From Pullulanibacillus camelliae (GTDB taxonomy: Bacteria; Bacillota; Bacilli; Bacillales; Sporolactobacillaceae): DNA of 64,000 nt. Every line of letters starts with the position of its first letter. Position 1 is the first letter of the stretch. A program made the position numbers and the translations under genes. The DNA lies in assembly GCF_014642655.1 (NCBI RefSeq), contig NZ_BMIR01000011.1:62001-126000 (forward strand), given 5' to 3'. This document shows positions 25,425 through 33,749 of the stretch, one piece after another. The notes under the pieces are model-generated. The model was not told the DNA's origin and did not search any database. It saw only the letters and a list, made by a program, of their open reading frames with translations.

Positions 25425-25703
25425 TCAATAAGTAATGTTGAAGGTTGTATAGCCCTTTAGGGGGAGCGAATCATCGTTGATGTGAATAGCATCGATGCGT
25501 CCGTAAGGTGGTCCTGCTTTAATAGCATTAATGAAATGTTCAAGATTGGAAGAGGCACCTTGAACATCGATTTCAACGTCTCCGTTAGTGAGATTACGCA
25601 CCCAGCCCTTCAACTGATGCTTGACTGCGTTTGATTGTGTGAAATAGCGAAATCCCACACCTTGTACGAGCCCTTTGACAATGATATGTAATCTTTGTTC
25701 CAC
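25425..25703 (-). CDS. acyP: Acylphosphatase
   Basis: A 92-residue enzyme, the usual length, that hydrolyses acyl phosphates. The phosphate cradle is GLVQGVGFRYF (catalytic R19), with the second catalytic residue N37 in GWVRNLTNGDVEI. The GTG start at 25703 follows GGGAGGATGCTTT; the frame is open further upstream but would give an implausible leader. It lies 65 bases downstream of the thioredoxin-like gene on the same strand, with a terminator between them, so it may have its own promoter or depend on read-through. Confidence 0.92.
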   Translation of the reverse strand: MEQRLHIIVKGLVQGVGFRYFTQSNAVKHQLKGWVRNLTNGDVEIDVQGASSNLEHFINAIKAGPPYGRIDAIHINDDSLPLKGYTTFNITY

Positions 25704-25727
25704 AAAGCATCCTCCCTTATAAAGTAA

Positions 25728-25759
25728 AAGTGCCCACAAGTTAAGACTTAAGGGCACTT
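25728..25759 (-). terminator. Terminator of the thioredoxin-like gene
   Basis: AAGTGCCC / GGGCACTT stem, 16-base loop, followed on the minus strand by TTTACTTT. Confidence 0.7.
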
Positions 25760-25768
25760 CTTGATCCA

Positions 25769-26212
25769 TTATTTAATTCCGAGTACACGGTTGACGCGCT
25801 TTGTTAATAATTTCATGCCATCTCCACCTGCTTGGAAGTGGCGCAAATTCCCCTCAGCATCAAAAACATAATAGGCGGGGACATATTGATTTTCAAAGGC
25901 ATCGGTTAACTTATGCTCATTATCAACAAAGATGGGCTGAGTAATATCATGTTCTTCAGCAATCGTTTTAATTTGCTCGATGTCAAGATCCTTTTCAGAG
26001 CGTGGCATGTGGACAGCCACAACGTTTAATTGATCTTTAAAATCCTCACGGAAGGCATTGACCTTTGGCATGGCTTCCTTACAGAGTCCACAGCTCACAG
26101 ACCAAAAGTGGATGAGTGTCGGCTTTTCACCGATGAGCTCATCTTTTGTTACTTCTCCATTTAACCAGGTTGTTGCGCCCTCAAGCTCAGGCATTTTATC
26201 TTTAATACGCAT
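25769..26212 (-). CDS. Thioredoxin-like (TlpA/redoxin) thiol-disulfide protein
   Basis: A 147-residue protein of the thioredoxin fold with active site WSVSCGLCKEAMP (C41, C44), the strand THIHFW-like LIHFW before it, and the cis-proline segment YVPAYYVFDAEG. It has no signal peptide or anchor, so it is cytoplasmic, unlike the membrane-bound ResA/TlpA types. It probably reduces disulfides or takes part in peroxide defence. A Fur/PerR-like box (26265-26279) lies 53 bases before the start, which fits oxidative or metal-stress control. The start ATG has TAAGGAGCTGACATC upstream. Confidence 0.85.
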   Translation of the reverse strand: MRIKDKMPELEGATTWLNGEVTKDELIGEKPTLIHFWSVSCGLCKEAMPKVNAFREDFKDQLNVVAVHMPRSEKDLDIEQIKTIAEEHDITQPIFVDNEHKLTDAFENQYVPAYYVFDAEGNLRHFQAGGDGMKLLTKRVNRVLGIK

Positions 26213-26264
26213 GATGTCAGCTCCTTAATGTAATGGCGGGTTCATTGGTTTGTAATTAGCCTAA

Positions 26265-26279
26265 TTAGAATAATTATCA
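26265..26279 (-). promoter_or_regulatory. Fur/PerR-like box upstream of the thioredoxin-like gene
   Basis: TTAGAATAATTATCA matches 12 of 14 informative positions of both the PerR box and the Fur 7-1-7 box. It lies in the short gap between the MFS gene and the thioredoxin-like gene. Confidence 0.4.
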
Positions 26280-26313
26280 TTAAGATTTATTTTAAAGATA
26301 AGCGAGAACCTCG

Positions 26314-27504
26314 TCAACCATTTATATGCCTTTTTGAGGAATTTGGTTGCTTGCTCCAGAGTGTACATAAGAAGGCTACGCCCATGGCACCAGCGATACC
26401 ACCAAAAAAATATCCATCTGGGAACCAGCGAATCAATACTCCGCCAACAAATGGCCCAAGCATGCTTCCGAAGCTAAAGGTGATCCCAGCAAGAATATTG
26501 CCCACTGGCAGTAGGGCATTTGGGAGGAGATCACTAATATAGGTCATCCCATTAGAATATAAGGAACCAATAAACATGCCGGTGAATAAGAAGATCAACG
26601 CCAGTCCTATAAAAGAGTTTGAGGCAAGAATAGCTCCGACAAAACCGCTCATACCAAATAGGGTGACACATAAAATCAGAAGCCGTCGCCCGATTTTATC
26701 ACCAAGACTGCCGATGGGAATTTGCGTGATTAAGCCCCCAATGACAAAGATGGGAAGGAGATAAGCAATTTGTTCAACCGTAAAGCCATTGCGGATGCCG
26801 AAGACTGGGAAGTTACCATTCAATGAAGCTTCCAGAAATCCATAGGCAAAGGTTGCGGCTAAGCCTGCCCAGCCAAGCTGTAACGCTTTTTTATAACGGC
26901 TAAAGCTTGTTATCCTTTCGCCAATGTCCTCTGAAAACTCTTTTTCTGGATAAGCATTCTCTAACAGTAAGCTGGCAAGCAAAAAGACAATGCAGCCTGC
27001 GGCGACGAGAAAGAAGGGCATATAAATGTTGATATCCAATAAGCGTGAGAGTGTTGGACCAAAGGCGAATCCAAGGCCAAAGGAAAGACCATAGATGGCG
27101 ATGTTTCTCCCCTTTTTCTTTTTAGGGCTGGTGGTCATGATCCAGACTTGAGCACTAAAGTGCAGCATATTGTCTCCGATCCCTGTCAAAAGTCTCAGAA
27201 CGAACCACATCCAAAAGCTTTGCCAGATAGGAAATAGAAGGAGGGCACCTCCGGTAATGATGAGTCCCATGCATAGAATTGGGCGATAGCCAAAGCGTTG
27301 CATGGGTTTTTCAATAAAGGGTGAGGCGAGGAGAACGCCAATATAAAGGGCTGAGGCATTAAACCCGTTTAGGGCTGCTGAAATATGCTGTTTCTCTAAG
27401 AGAATCGAAAGAAGCGGGAGTAACATACCTTGGGCGGCACCAGAAACAAAGACAGCCGCAACAAGAATGGCTAATCGGTAAGTACTGTGCTGTATATGTG
27501 TCAT
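26314..27504 (-). CDS. yfkF: MFS transporter (YfkF-like)
   Basis: A 396-residue transporter with 12 predicted helices. The loop 2-3 motif is present in modified form (KPMQRFGYRP) and the equivalent in the second half is GSLGDKIGRRLLIL. It is probably a drug or metabolite exporter of the YfkF branch, judged by the surrounding yfk gene order; the substrate is unknown. ATG 27504 has GGAGAAAAACG upstream; the frame extends 11 codons further without a ribosome site. It diverges from the OsmC gene. Confidence 0.8.
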   Translation of the reverse strand: MTHIQHSTYRLAILVAAVFVSGAAQGMLLPLLSILLEKQHISAALNGFNASALYIGVLLASPFIEKPMQRFGYRPILCMGLIITGGALLLFPIWQSFWMWFVLRLLTGIGDNMLHFSAQVWIMTTSPKKKKGRNIAIYGLSFGLGFAFGPTLSRLLDINIYMPFFLVAAGCIVFLLASLLLENAYPEKEFSEDIGERITSFSRYKKALQLGWAGLAATFAYGFLEASLNGNFPVFGIRNGFTVEQIAYLLPIFVIGGLITQIPIGSLGDKIGRRLLILCVTLFGMSGFVGAILASNSFIGLALIFLFTGMFIGSLYSNGMTYISDLLPNALLPVGNILAGITFSFGSMLGPFVGGVLIRWFPDGYFFGGIAGAMGVAFLCTLWSKQPNSSKRHING

Positions 27505-27614
27505 CGTTTTTCTCCATATCACTAGAATCCTTCTCAATTATACCTTCGGACTGACAAAACGTCATCCATTCGCTATCATAAGAAAAGCGACTATTATGGA
27601 AGGGAAGACGTGTG

Positions 27615-27995
27615 ATGGAATTTAAAATGACAGAGGATGGCTTTACAACGGAGACTGCATTTGGCCCTTTACATATATCGGCAGATGAAACAGCAGGTTT
27701 TCTTCCTGTTCAGTTGATGGTGGCGTCAGTCGCCATTTGCAGTGGCACAGTGATTAGAAAAATATTGAAGAAAAAGCGAAAAAAAATCGAAGCTTTTCGG
27801 ATTCAGACAGAAGTTGTACGTAATCCGGATGCGGCTGATAGAATAGAAAGCATACATATGACCTTTCAAATTAGCGCACAAGGACTCAGTGAAGAAGCGA
27901 TGGAGAGAATTTTACATTTGACGAGAAAGCATTGTTCGATGGTGCAATCGGTTCACGAGTCCATTCATATTACAGAGTCCTTTGAGCTAGTCTAG
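27615..27995 (+). CDS. OsmC/Ohr family protein
   Basis: A 126-residue protein of the OsmC fold with the two redox cysteines expected in this family: C42 in SVAICSGTV and C107 in RKHCSMVQSV. Family members reduce organic hydroperoxides or act in osmotic stress; this one is nearer the YhfA-type than the classic Ohr. ATG 27615 follows GGAAGGGAAGACGTGTG; GTG 27612 is an alternative. It is near other redox genes and diverges from the MFS gene, with the MATE gene 38 bases downstream. Confidence 0.85.
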   Translation: MEFKMTEDGFTTETAFGPLHISADETAGFLPVQLMVASVAICSGTVIRKILKKKRKKIEAFRIQTEVVRNPDAADRIESIHMTFQISAQGLSEEAMERILHLTRKHCSMVQSVHESIHITESFELV

Positions 27996-28033
27996 GGCCT
28001 ATTTGATAGGCGTTGTAAAAAGAGGTGACAGAT

Positions 28034-29374
28034 TTGACAGCACAGCTCGATTTCACAGAGGGAAGCATTCCGAAAAAAATGATAGCCTTTGCCTTCCCGA
28101 TTTTTTTAACGAACATGCTGCAAACCTCCTACCAACTCATTGATAGTCTGTGGGCGGGCAACTTACTCGGAGCCAAAGCATTAGCTGCTTTAGCAATATC
28201 TGGGCCCGTCATTTTCACGGTACTTTCCTTTATCATAGGTGTGAACAACGCAACTTTAACCGTGTTATCACAGAAAAAAGGAGCAGAGGATGGTGAGGGG
28301 TTAAAGGAGGCCTTAAATGGCTTTGTCTTTGTTCTAGGGTTTATGGCTGTTATTTTGGGGATCCTTGGCATCTTGTTTGCCGCTCCATTATTGAAGCTTC
28401 TCGGTGCCCCTACTTCAGTCCTTCCAATGGCAGTTATTTATTTACGGCTTAATTTTACAGGTATTCTGTTTTTATTTGGTTATAATTTCATCAGTACAGT
28501 TCTAAGAGCACTAGGAGATAGCCGCTCACCCATTCGTTTTGTCTTTATTGCGGTTATCTTGAATGCCGTTTTGGTCCCTATTTTTGTAAAGGGCTTTGGT
28601 ATGGGCATCATGGGACCCGCCTTATCTACAGTCATTGCTCAAGGTGTTGCTTTTCTCTACGGTCTGTATTTCTCAATTAAAAAAGCAAGGGTTCCCTTTG
28701 CAATTCCCAGACTACCTGGCGTGGAAAATTTTAATATGCTTATGAAGCTTGGACTCCCTTCTGGCCTGCAAATGATGGCGATATCGGGTGGTTCTGCAGC
28801 TATTACAAGTGTGGCTGCTCATTTTGGTCAGGAGGTTCTTGCTGGTTATGGGGCCTCTCAGCGCGTTAATAATCTCATCATGATCCCAATCCAAACCTTA
28901 GGGGTGGCTGTGACAAGTATGGCAGGGCAAAATATTGGGTCCAAACATTGGGGAAGGATCGCGGGGATCACGCGTTATGCCCTCCTTTTTAATTTTGGTT
29001 TATCGCTATTCATAGGTATCCTTGTTTTTATCCTAGCACCTGAGCTGATTCGGCTGTTCACATCAGATGCTGAAACGGTGACTTTTGGCTCAAGCTATCT
29101 GCGGGGCGTCGCTTTCTTTTATCCTTTTTTGGGTATTAATTTTGTTTTAAATGGGGTGGTGCGGGCAGCGGGAGCGATGTTCCAAATCTTAGTACTCAAT
29201 TTAATTTCATTTTGGATCTTGCGCTTTCCACTGGCTTATTTATTTGGCCATTGGCTCGGCTCGGAAGGAATTGCTATTGGTATAGGCTTTAGCTTTGTGG
29301 TGAGCAGTCTTTGTGCGATGGCTTATTATTGGAAGGGAGGATGGAGGCACATCCGAATTTTCGATACAAAATAA
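28034..29374 (+). CDS. MATE family efflux transporter
   Basis: A 446-residue membrane protein with 12 predicted helices and the two-fold repeat of the MATE family; the first half opens with FAFPIFLTNMLQTSYQLID and DSLWAGNLLGAKALAALA, the second with LGLPSGLQMMAISGG. It exports cationic drugs or metabolites with sodium or protons. TTG 28034 is preferred over GTG 28025, because GAGGTGA overlaps the latter. It follows OsmC on the same strand with a 38-base gap and no terminator, so the two may be co-transcribed. Confidence 0.9.
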   Translation: MTAQLDFTEGSIPKKMIAFAFPIFLTNMLQTSYQLIDSLWAGNLLGAKALAALAISGPVIFTVLSFIIGVNNATLTVLSQKKGAEDGEGLKEALNGFVFVLGFMAVILGILGILFAAPLLKLLGAPTSVLPMAVIYLRLNFTGILFLFGYNFISTVLRALGDSRSPIRFVFIAVILNAVLVPIFVKGFGMGIMGPALSTVIAQGVAFLYGLYFSIKKARVPFAIPRLPGVENFNMLMKLGLPSGLQMMAISGGSAAITSVAAHFGQEVLAGYGASQRVNNLIMIPIQTLGVAVTSMAGQNIGSKHWGRIAGITRYALLFNFGLSLFIGILVFILAPELIRLFTSDAETVTFGSSYLRGVAFFYPFLGINFVLNGVVRAAGAMFQILVLNLISFWILRFPLAYLFGHWLGSEGIAIGIGFSFVVSSLCAMAYYWKGGWRHIRIFDTK

Positions 29375-29445
29375 ATAAATAAGAAAAATCGGGTGAAAAG
29401 CATGCCCGGTCCTCATTCAGTCAGGCCTTTTAAAATGTTTCTTAC

Positions 29446-29600
29446 CACAATGCATGTCAGCACAAAGTGGATGAAAGCGGAAGACGTGAGACGCTTTCGG
29501 GAACGGGGAGAGGGTGACTTCACGATAACCGACGCGTTGTTCCGAGGGAGCCGACGACGAAGCAAGACTAGCAGACGCAGGAACAGGGCTTCTTAGTCAA
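29446..29600 (-). repeat. Dispersed repeat R3, inverted copy
   Basis: The complement of this stretch shares CCCTGTTCCTGCGTCT, TCGGAACAAC, CGTCTCACGTCTTC and CCACTTTGTGCTGACA with 22075-22300. No gene is visible between 29375 and 29823. Confidence 0.7.
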
Positions 29601-29696
29601 AGCAGCATACATTTTTCAAGGCACTTCGGCTAAAATTGCCACATCCATGTGACAATGCTGAAGCTAGCGCATCCTGCGCGCCTGAGGCGGTGCCAA

Positions 29697-29816
29697 TGGA
29701 AAGCGAGCAGTTTGACGGAGCGCTTCATGACTCACCCAAAATCCGAACGCATCTCTTCAAGGTGTAAATGCGTTCGGATTCTCTATGAGCTGAATCCTTC
29801 TGTCCCAGCCCCTTTG
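29697..29816 (+). repeat. Dispersed hairpin repeat R1, copy 2
   Basis: Matches 22389-22510. The stem is ATCCGAACGCAT (29741-29752) / ATGCGTTCGGAT (29768-29779). Compared with copy 1, one G-C pair has become T-A on both sides, so pairing is kept. It sits again between convergent genes. Confidence 0.8.
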
Positions 29817-29823
29817 AACACCA

Positions 29824-30615
29824 CTATTCTAGCGGTTTATCCACAGTATTAAACGCAGGTCTCATGATATAGATCATGAGTGCAGCGGCGATGCCAAAAA
29901 GGCAGATAATCGCTTCAATGATCCAAAGTGAAGAAATCAAGTGGGCTTGATAGAGGGCTGGGAAGAAGTCAAAGACTGCATGTAACCCAATTGCAGCGAG
30001 CACATATTTAAAGGCATGACGCCGTACGCCAAGCAGCACGAGTAATGATAAGAATAGCTGCAAAATAAACGCCATTAAACGCTCAATGGAACCTAATATG
30101 TAAGGACCCAACCCTTGATTGACAAAGCCTTCTTTTAAGCTCTGAACATCTTCAGCTGAAAATTGGCTGCCGAGTGAACTAGCGAGTGTACCTGTATTAA
30201 TTAAATGGGAGATGATGAGGGCATTGACACCAGCAAAGGTACCTATTAATAAGGATTCAATCCCTCCGTGACCAATGCCATAGGATAATCCGTCAGTAAG
30301 GTGCGATTTCCCCTTGAGCAACCATTTAAATCCGATGTAACGGCCGATTTCCTCAAACACTCCAGCAGCGAGCCCACCATAAATGGCAAAAGCAATGCCA
30401 CTATCAGTCCACTTTAAAGTATTTCCATTCAAGAAGAGATGATGGGCGGCGGTCTCAAGTATACGTGAGAAAACAATAAAAACGAGAATGCCGATACCGA
30501 CAGCTTTCCAAGATAATGCTTTTTTGATCTGTAGATAGATGAGAAGAGCGATCGGTACACCAGCTGAGATAATAATCTGAATAATCATGCCAACATAAGC
30601 ACTTTTTGCAATCAT
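29824..30615 (-). CDS. YhfC family intramembrane glutamic protease
   Basis: A 263-residue membrane protein with seven to eight predicted helices. Active-site candidates follow the CPBP-like pattern: GVFEEIGRYIGF (E88, E89), GIGHGGIES (H116, E120) and GLHAVFDFFP (H212, D216). YhfC relatives belong to the abortive-infection/CAAX-protease superfamily and are predicted to cleave within the membrane; their substrates are unknown. The ATG at 30615 has AAAGGAGATCGGGT upstream. It stands alone, convergent with the MATE gene across a repeat-filled gap. Confidence 0.85.
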   Translation of the reverse strand: MIAKSAYVGMIIQIIISAGVPIALLIYLQIKKALSWKAVGIGILVFIVFSRILETAAHHLFLNGNTLKWTDSGIAFAIYGGLAAGVFEEIGRYIGFKWLLKGKSHLTDGLSYGIGHGGIESLLIGTFAGVNALIISHLINTGTLASSLGSQFSAEDVQSLKEGFVNQGLGPYILGSIERLMAFILQLFLSLLVLLGVRRHAFKYVLAAIGLHAVFDFFPALYQAHLISSLWIIEAIICLFGIAAALMIYIMRPAFNTVDKPLE

Positions 30616-30748
30616 ACCCGATCTCCTTTCAACAAGTGATTATCGTGTCCATCATAACATTTTTTTCATGTCATTTATGGATAAATCACCTACATACCGA
30701 AAAAACTACTTAGGAAAAATAAATGGAGACCATAAAGGAGGGATTAAG

Positions 30749-31615
30749 TTGAAGAAAATCATTGTTATCTGCCTATTCATGTTATTCATAAGTGTTCCCG
30801 CACTGGCTAAAGAGGCGCCTGCACCGCAAAAGGATAATCAGCAGCATCAGGAAAAACAGACTCCAATGAAGAAGGAAAAAGCCCCTAATACGCAGGAAAA
30901 TAAGAAAGAAGCGGGCATAAAGAAGCCTGATTCTGTGACGGATATTGCTCAACACAATACCTATCCGAATCCCAATCAGGATGAGCCGGAACTACAGCCA
31001 AGTGCTTTAACTGAAGAATTATTGAATACATCGAAGATAAAGATTGAAAACCCGACATTGATTCATCGCTTAAATGAGTCTAATATTCATACTTCAAAAT
31101 TATCCATTGGCTATCATGCCCGAATTTTTCTAGGGAAATGGCCACTTAATTATGAATCCAGTAAAACAACAGTGAACTGGGAATATAAGCGTGTGAACGA
31201 AAACCTGTCAGATAACCGCGGGGGTTTGAAGGAACAAACACTGAGCTATAATCAACAAAGACAGGTTAAGGTGAATGGGGGGTTAACAGCACAGGTGCCC
31301 GCTCAGGATGAAGTTAAGAAATTAATGCTTAATCGGGCTGCAGATAAAACCCATCTACCGATTGCCTTCGAAACATACGTTGGCGCAGGAACAAAAATTG
31401 ATCGTCCATACCATGTTGCACCTAAGAAGGTAGGACATCTCAATGGCTACGTTCCTGCAGTTAATGAAAAAGGTAAGATTACGTATGGTGAAGTCTATTT
31501 AGTTTTACATGGTGGGAAAAAATCCATTGAGGTCAAAAATGTCACTCAACAAGGCATTGGCGCATGGATTCCTGTTCAGGATCATATCTCTCTCCGCTAT
31601 TTAGTCACAAATTAA
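30749..31615 (+). CDS. yfkD: YfkD-like secreted protein
   Basis: A 288-residue protein with a signal peptide (KKIIVICLFMLFISVPALA, cleavage near AKEA), a charged low-complexity region rich in K, Q, E and P (about 25-75), and then the YfkD domain (about 95-288) with SIGYHARIFLGKWPLNYES and NGYVPAVNEKG. B. subtilis yfkD is reported to be under sporulation or general stress control; its role is unknown. TTG 30749 is chosen because AAAGGAGGGATTAAG lies upstream; starting earlier would bury the signal peptide. Conserved yfk neighbourhood supports the name. Confidence 0.85.
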   Translation: MKKIIVICLFMLFISVPALAKEAPAPQKDNQQHQEKQTPMKKEKAPNTQENKKEAGIKKPDSVTDIAQHNTYPNPNQDEPELQPSALTEELLNTSKIKIENPTLIHRLNESNIHTSKLSIGYHARIFLGKWPLNYESSKTTVNWEYKRVNENLSDNRGGLKEQTLSYNQQRQVKVNGGLTAQVPAQDEVKKLMLNRAADKTHLPIAFETYVGAGTKIDRPYHVAPKKVGHLNGYVPAVNEKGKITYGEVYLVLHGGKKSIEVKNVTQQGIGAWIPVQDHISLRYLVTN

Positions 31616-31671
31616 TTGTAAAAAACAGCGGCCTTTTGCTATGGTGGAGAAAAGCCTAGGAAGGTGACACC

Positions 31672-31863
31672 ATGGGAAAATCAGTTGAGAGCAAAAGTGA
31701 ACAGATTCGCTATCTTCAAAATAGAGTCAAGCTTTTTTCTAATGTAGTGGGGACACTTGATGAGTCAGCAACTGCCAGTGATTTAATCAATGTCATCACC
31801 ATGCTAGATAAGCTTAAAATAAAGCTTGAACGCTTTAAAAAGGATTGGGAGACAAACGGATAG
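31672..31863 (+). CDS. SE1561 family small protein (yfjT position)
   Basis: A 63-residue charged, helical protein (IRYLQNRVKLFSNVV, then VITMLDKLKIKLERFKKDW) resembling the SE1561 family of bacilli and staphylococci, which has no known function. It has no membrane segment. The ATG has GGAAGGTGACACC upstream. It lies between yfkD and pdaA, where B. subtilis carries the small gene yfjT; the correspondence is from position and pattern, not from a search. Confidence 0.65.
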   Translation: MGKSVESKSEQIRYLQNRVKLFSNVVGTLDESATASDLINVITMLDKLKIKLERFKKDWETNG

Positions 31864-31898
31864 ATCTTTTTCTTGTCTTCCTGCATCTATTTGAAAAC

Positions 31899-31940
31899 AC
31901 ACACGAAGTCGGCCTGCTGATTTCGCTCGTGTGTTTTTTG
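31899..31940 (+). terminator. Terminator after the small SE1561 gene
   Basis: ACACACGA / TCGTGTGT stem with a 20-base loop, then TTTTTT. Confidence 0.8.
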
Positions 31941-32125
31941 TACTATCAGGATGTATAACTCAGCTGACGCTCATAAAGGAAGAGAGTATAAGGCGGGCTT
32001 TGACTTTCGCCATTAAAGATTGGTGACAACCTAAGTGTGTGATTTGCAAAAATCACACCAGGAGTACCAGCGAAGTGTGCAAGCCAAGTTTTCTAAAAGA
32101 AAGTATAAAATTTCTGATTATGAGG
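31933..32125 (-). repeat. Dispersed repeat R6, inverted copy 2, ending in the R2 core
   Basis: Near-complete inverted copy of 7531-7715. Its left edge starts inside the T run of the preceding terminator. Its right edge is AAAGTATAAAATTTCTG, the R2 core also found at 22365 and 36567. Confidence 0.75.
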
Positions 32126-32415
32126 ACAGTGCGGATTTCCGCTCCAGGCCGCTCGCTTTCCTCATGCCCACACGATGTGGGTAGGGTCGGCATTGTCACA
32201 GGACGTGACGTTTTTAGCCGATCGTCCTGAGTGGCCTCAGCTCATTTTGGAATGGATGAATGGTGTTCCAAGTATTTATGAATAAAAACCCCTGTTCCCG
32301 AAGGAGTCAGAGCGCCTTCCATTCCGATCAACTGGGTTGCTGACGCTGCCTTTTGGGATTAAAATCTTATTCCGTGTTTTAATAAGGACCGGGCATGCTT
32401 TTCGCCCGGTTTTTC
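32126..32415 (+). repeat. Mosaic repeat: R2 extension, R3 (internally deleted), terminator-like hairpin
   Basis: 32126-32170 (GTGCGGATTTCCGCTCCAGG and on) matches 36596-36640. 32221-32345 matches the first part of R3 (GCCTCAGCTCA, CAAGTATTTATGA, CCCCTGTTCC) but lacks its middle. 32388-32415 is ACCGGGC/GCCCGGT plus T5. No gene is visible between 31864 and 32533. Confidence 0.7.
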
Positions 32416-32533
32416 TTATATGTTAATCGGAGCTTGCTTAATCTCCAAGCTTCATCGATGAGCTTTTTATGATAAAAAGTAACATAAATCTCATGAAGCA
32501 GGTCATCCTAAGAATAAAAATGGAGGGATGTCC

Positions 32534-33313
32534 ATGCGCAAACTTTTTGTAATGCTTGTTTTAAGTCTTATACCACTGCTTTTATTGCCACAGTTTGTAG
32601 CGGCAAAGGATTGGTATTTTAAGCCTAGTCAAAACAATCAGCCATCAACGACTGAGCCTGAATATGAAAGCTTATTAAAAAAATATCATAGTGTTTGGAT
32701 TGGAAATACCAAGGAAAAGGATATCTATTTAACCTTCGATTGTGGCTATGAAAATGGTTATACCGATGACATATTAGACGTATTAAAGCAGAAAAAGGTA
32801 CCGGCTACCTTCTTTGTCACAGGTCACTTTATTATGGACCAATCTCAATTAGTTCAACGCATGGTTAAGGAAGGGCACATCATTGGAAATCATTCTTGGG
32901 GACATCCTGACCTGTCCAAAATCAGTAATGAAAAGTACAAAATAGAGCTTGAAAAGTTGAAGCAAGCTTACACGGAATTAACAGGTAGAACAGATATGGT
33001 CTATCTCCGGCCTCCAAGGGGAACCTTTAGTGAACGTGCTCTGAAGCTCGGGGAGCAAGAAGGTTACACGACTGTTTTCTGGTCTTTTGCCTATCAAGAT
33101 TGGCTCAGAGATCAGCAAAAAGGTGGTGACTACGCTTATAAAAGTATCATGAGACGTGTCCATCCTGGTGCGATCATGCTTCTCCACAGTGTTTCTAAGG
33201 ATAATGCCGATGCGCTTGGCCGTGTCATTGATGATTTAAGAAAGCAGGGCTATCATTTCAGAAGCCTTGACTATCTTATGGCCCACCAAGCTACTCCATC
33301 CTTTGTTTGGTAA
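32534..33313 (+). CDS. pdaA: Delta-lactam-biosynthetic de-N-acetylase (spore cortex), PdaA
   Basis: A 259-residue exported polysaccharide deacetylase. It has a signal peptide (to about residue 24), then the NodB motifs TFDCGYENGYT (D69), NHSWGHPD (H120, H124), LRPPRGTFS (R159) and a late LLHS (H218). TFDCGYENG is the PdaA version of motif 1. The enzyme removes the acetyl group from peptide-free muramic acid so that muramic delta-lactam can form in spore cortex, which is needed for germination. ATG 32534 has GGAGGG 6 bases upstream; ATG 32528 overlaps that site. In B. subtilis it is transcribed by sigma-G; I could not pick the promoter here. Confidence 0.92.
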   Translation: MRKLFVMLVLSLIPLLLLPQFVAAKDWYFKPSQNNQPSTTEPEYESLLKKYHSVWIGNTKEKDIYLTFDCGYENGYTDDILDVLKQKKVPATFFVTGHFIMDQSQLVQRMVKEGHIIGNHSWGHPDLSKISNEKYKIELEKLKQAYTELTGRTDMVYLRPPRGTFSERALKLGEQEGYTTVFWSFAYQDWLRDQQKGGDYAYKSIMRRVHPGAIMLLHSVSKDNADALGRVIDDLRKQGYHFRSLDYLMAHQATPSFVW

Positions 33314-33342
33314 GCTCTACCCATAGTGGTAGGGCTTTTTCG
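33313..33342 (+). terminator. Terminator of pdaA
   Basis: AGCTCTACC / GGTAGGGCT stem with a 6-base loop, then TTTTT; it begins at the stop codon. Confidence 0.85.
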
Positions 33343-33610
33343 TGTTCGGACAGGTAGGAAGGAAGCTACTAAAAAGTTCCGTTTTCCTATTTTTATCACG
33401 CATAAGGAAGGTTTGGGTGCTGATTTGTATTTGGGGGGCGCTTTTCGCGGGCGTCTCGTGTCCTGCATTCCAATCAAAGGCCAATGGAGCCCGAAGCGGT
33501 TCTCTTCCAAGCAGCACTCCCAACTTTGTTTCCCAGAAAATTCTCCTGTCCACATCCCCGCCCTTACAATTTTCTCATAAGATGAACTACTGCTATAAAT
33601 ACCCACAAAT

Positions 33611-33692
33611 TTATCCACAATACTAACAGCTATTTAAAAGTTATCAACCAGGTTTTCCACATTATCCACAAGTGGAAGTGGCGTTATCCCCA
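33611..33692 (+). promoter_or_regulatory. Cluster of five DnaA-box-like 9-mers
   Basis: Same-strand sites: TTATCCACA (33611, consensus), TTATCAACC (33641), TTTTCCACA (33653), TTATCCACA (33662, consensus, next to the previous one) and TTATCCCCA (33684). They precede the ABC transporter operon by 58 bases. 33343-33610 holds no supportable gene. Confidence 0.7.
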
Positions 33693-33749
33693 TTTTGTAA
33701 CGCTCTGGGCGTTTGTGCATATGATGTGTTTATTAGAGGTGGTGAGTAC

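Noticed and set aside
29393-29596. A 67-codon arginine-rich frame after the MATE gene
   Set aside because: It lies within the inverted R3 repeat and changes frame in the other copies, so it is not coding.
29837-29845. A consensus DnaA box TTATCCACA
   Set aside because: It is a single site inside the end of the YhfC coding sequence; one 9-mer is expected by chance at this length.
33342-33626. Overlapping open frames on both strands after pdaA (up to 115 codons)
   Set aside because: Four frames overlap one another, none has a ribosome site or recognisable protein pattern, and all run into the DnaA-box region.
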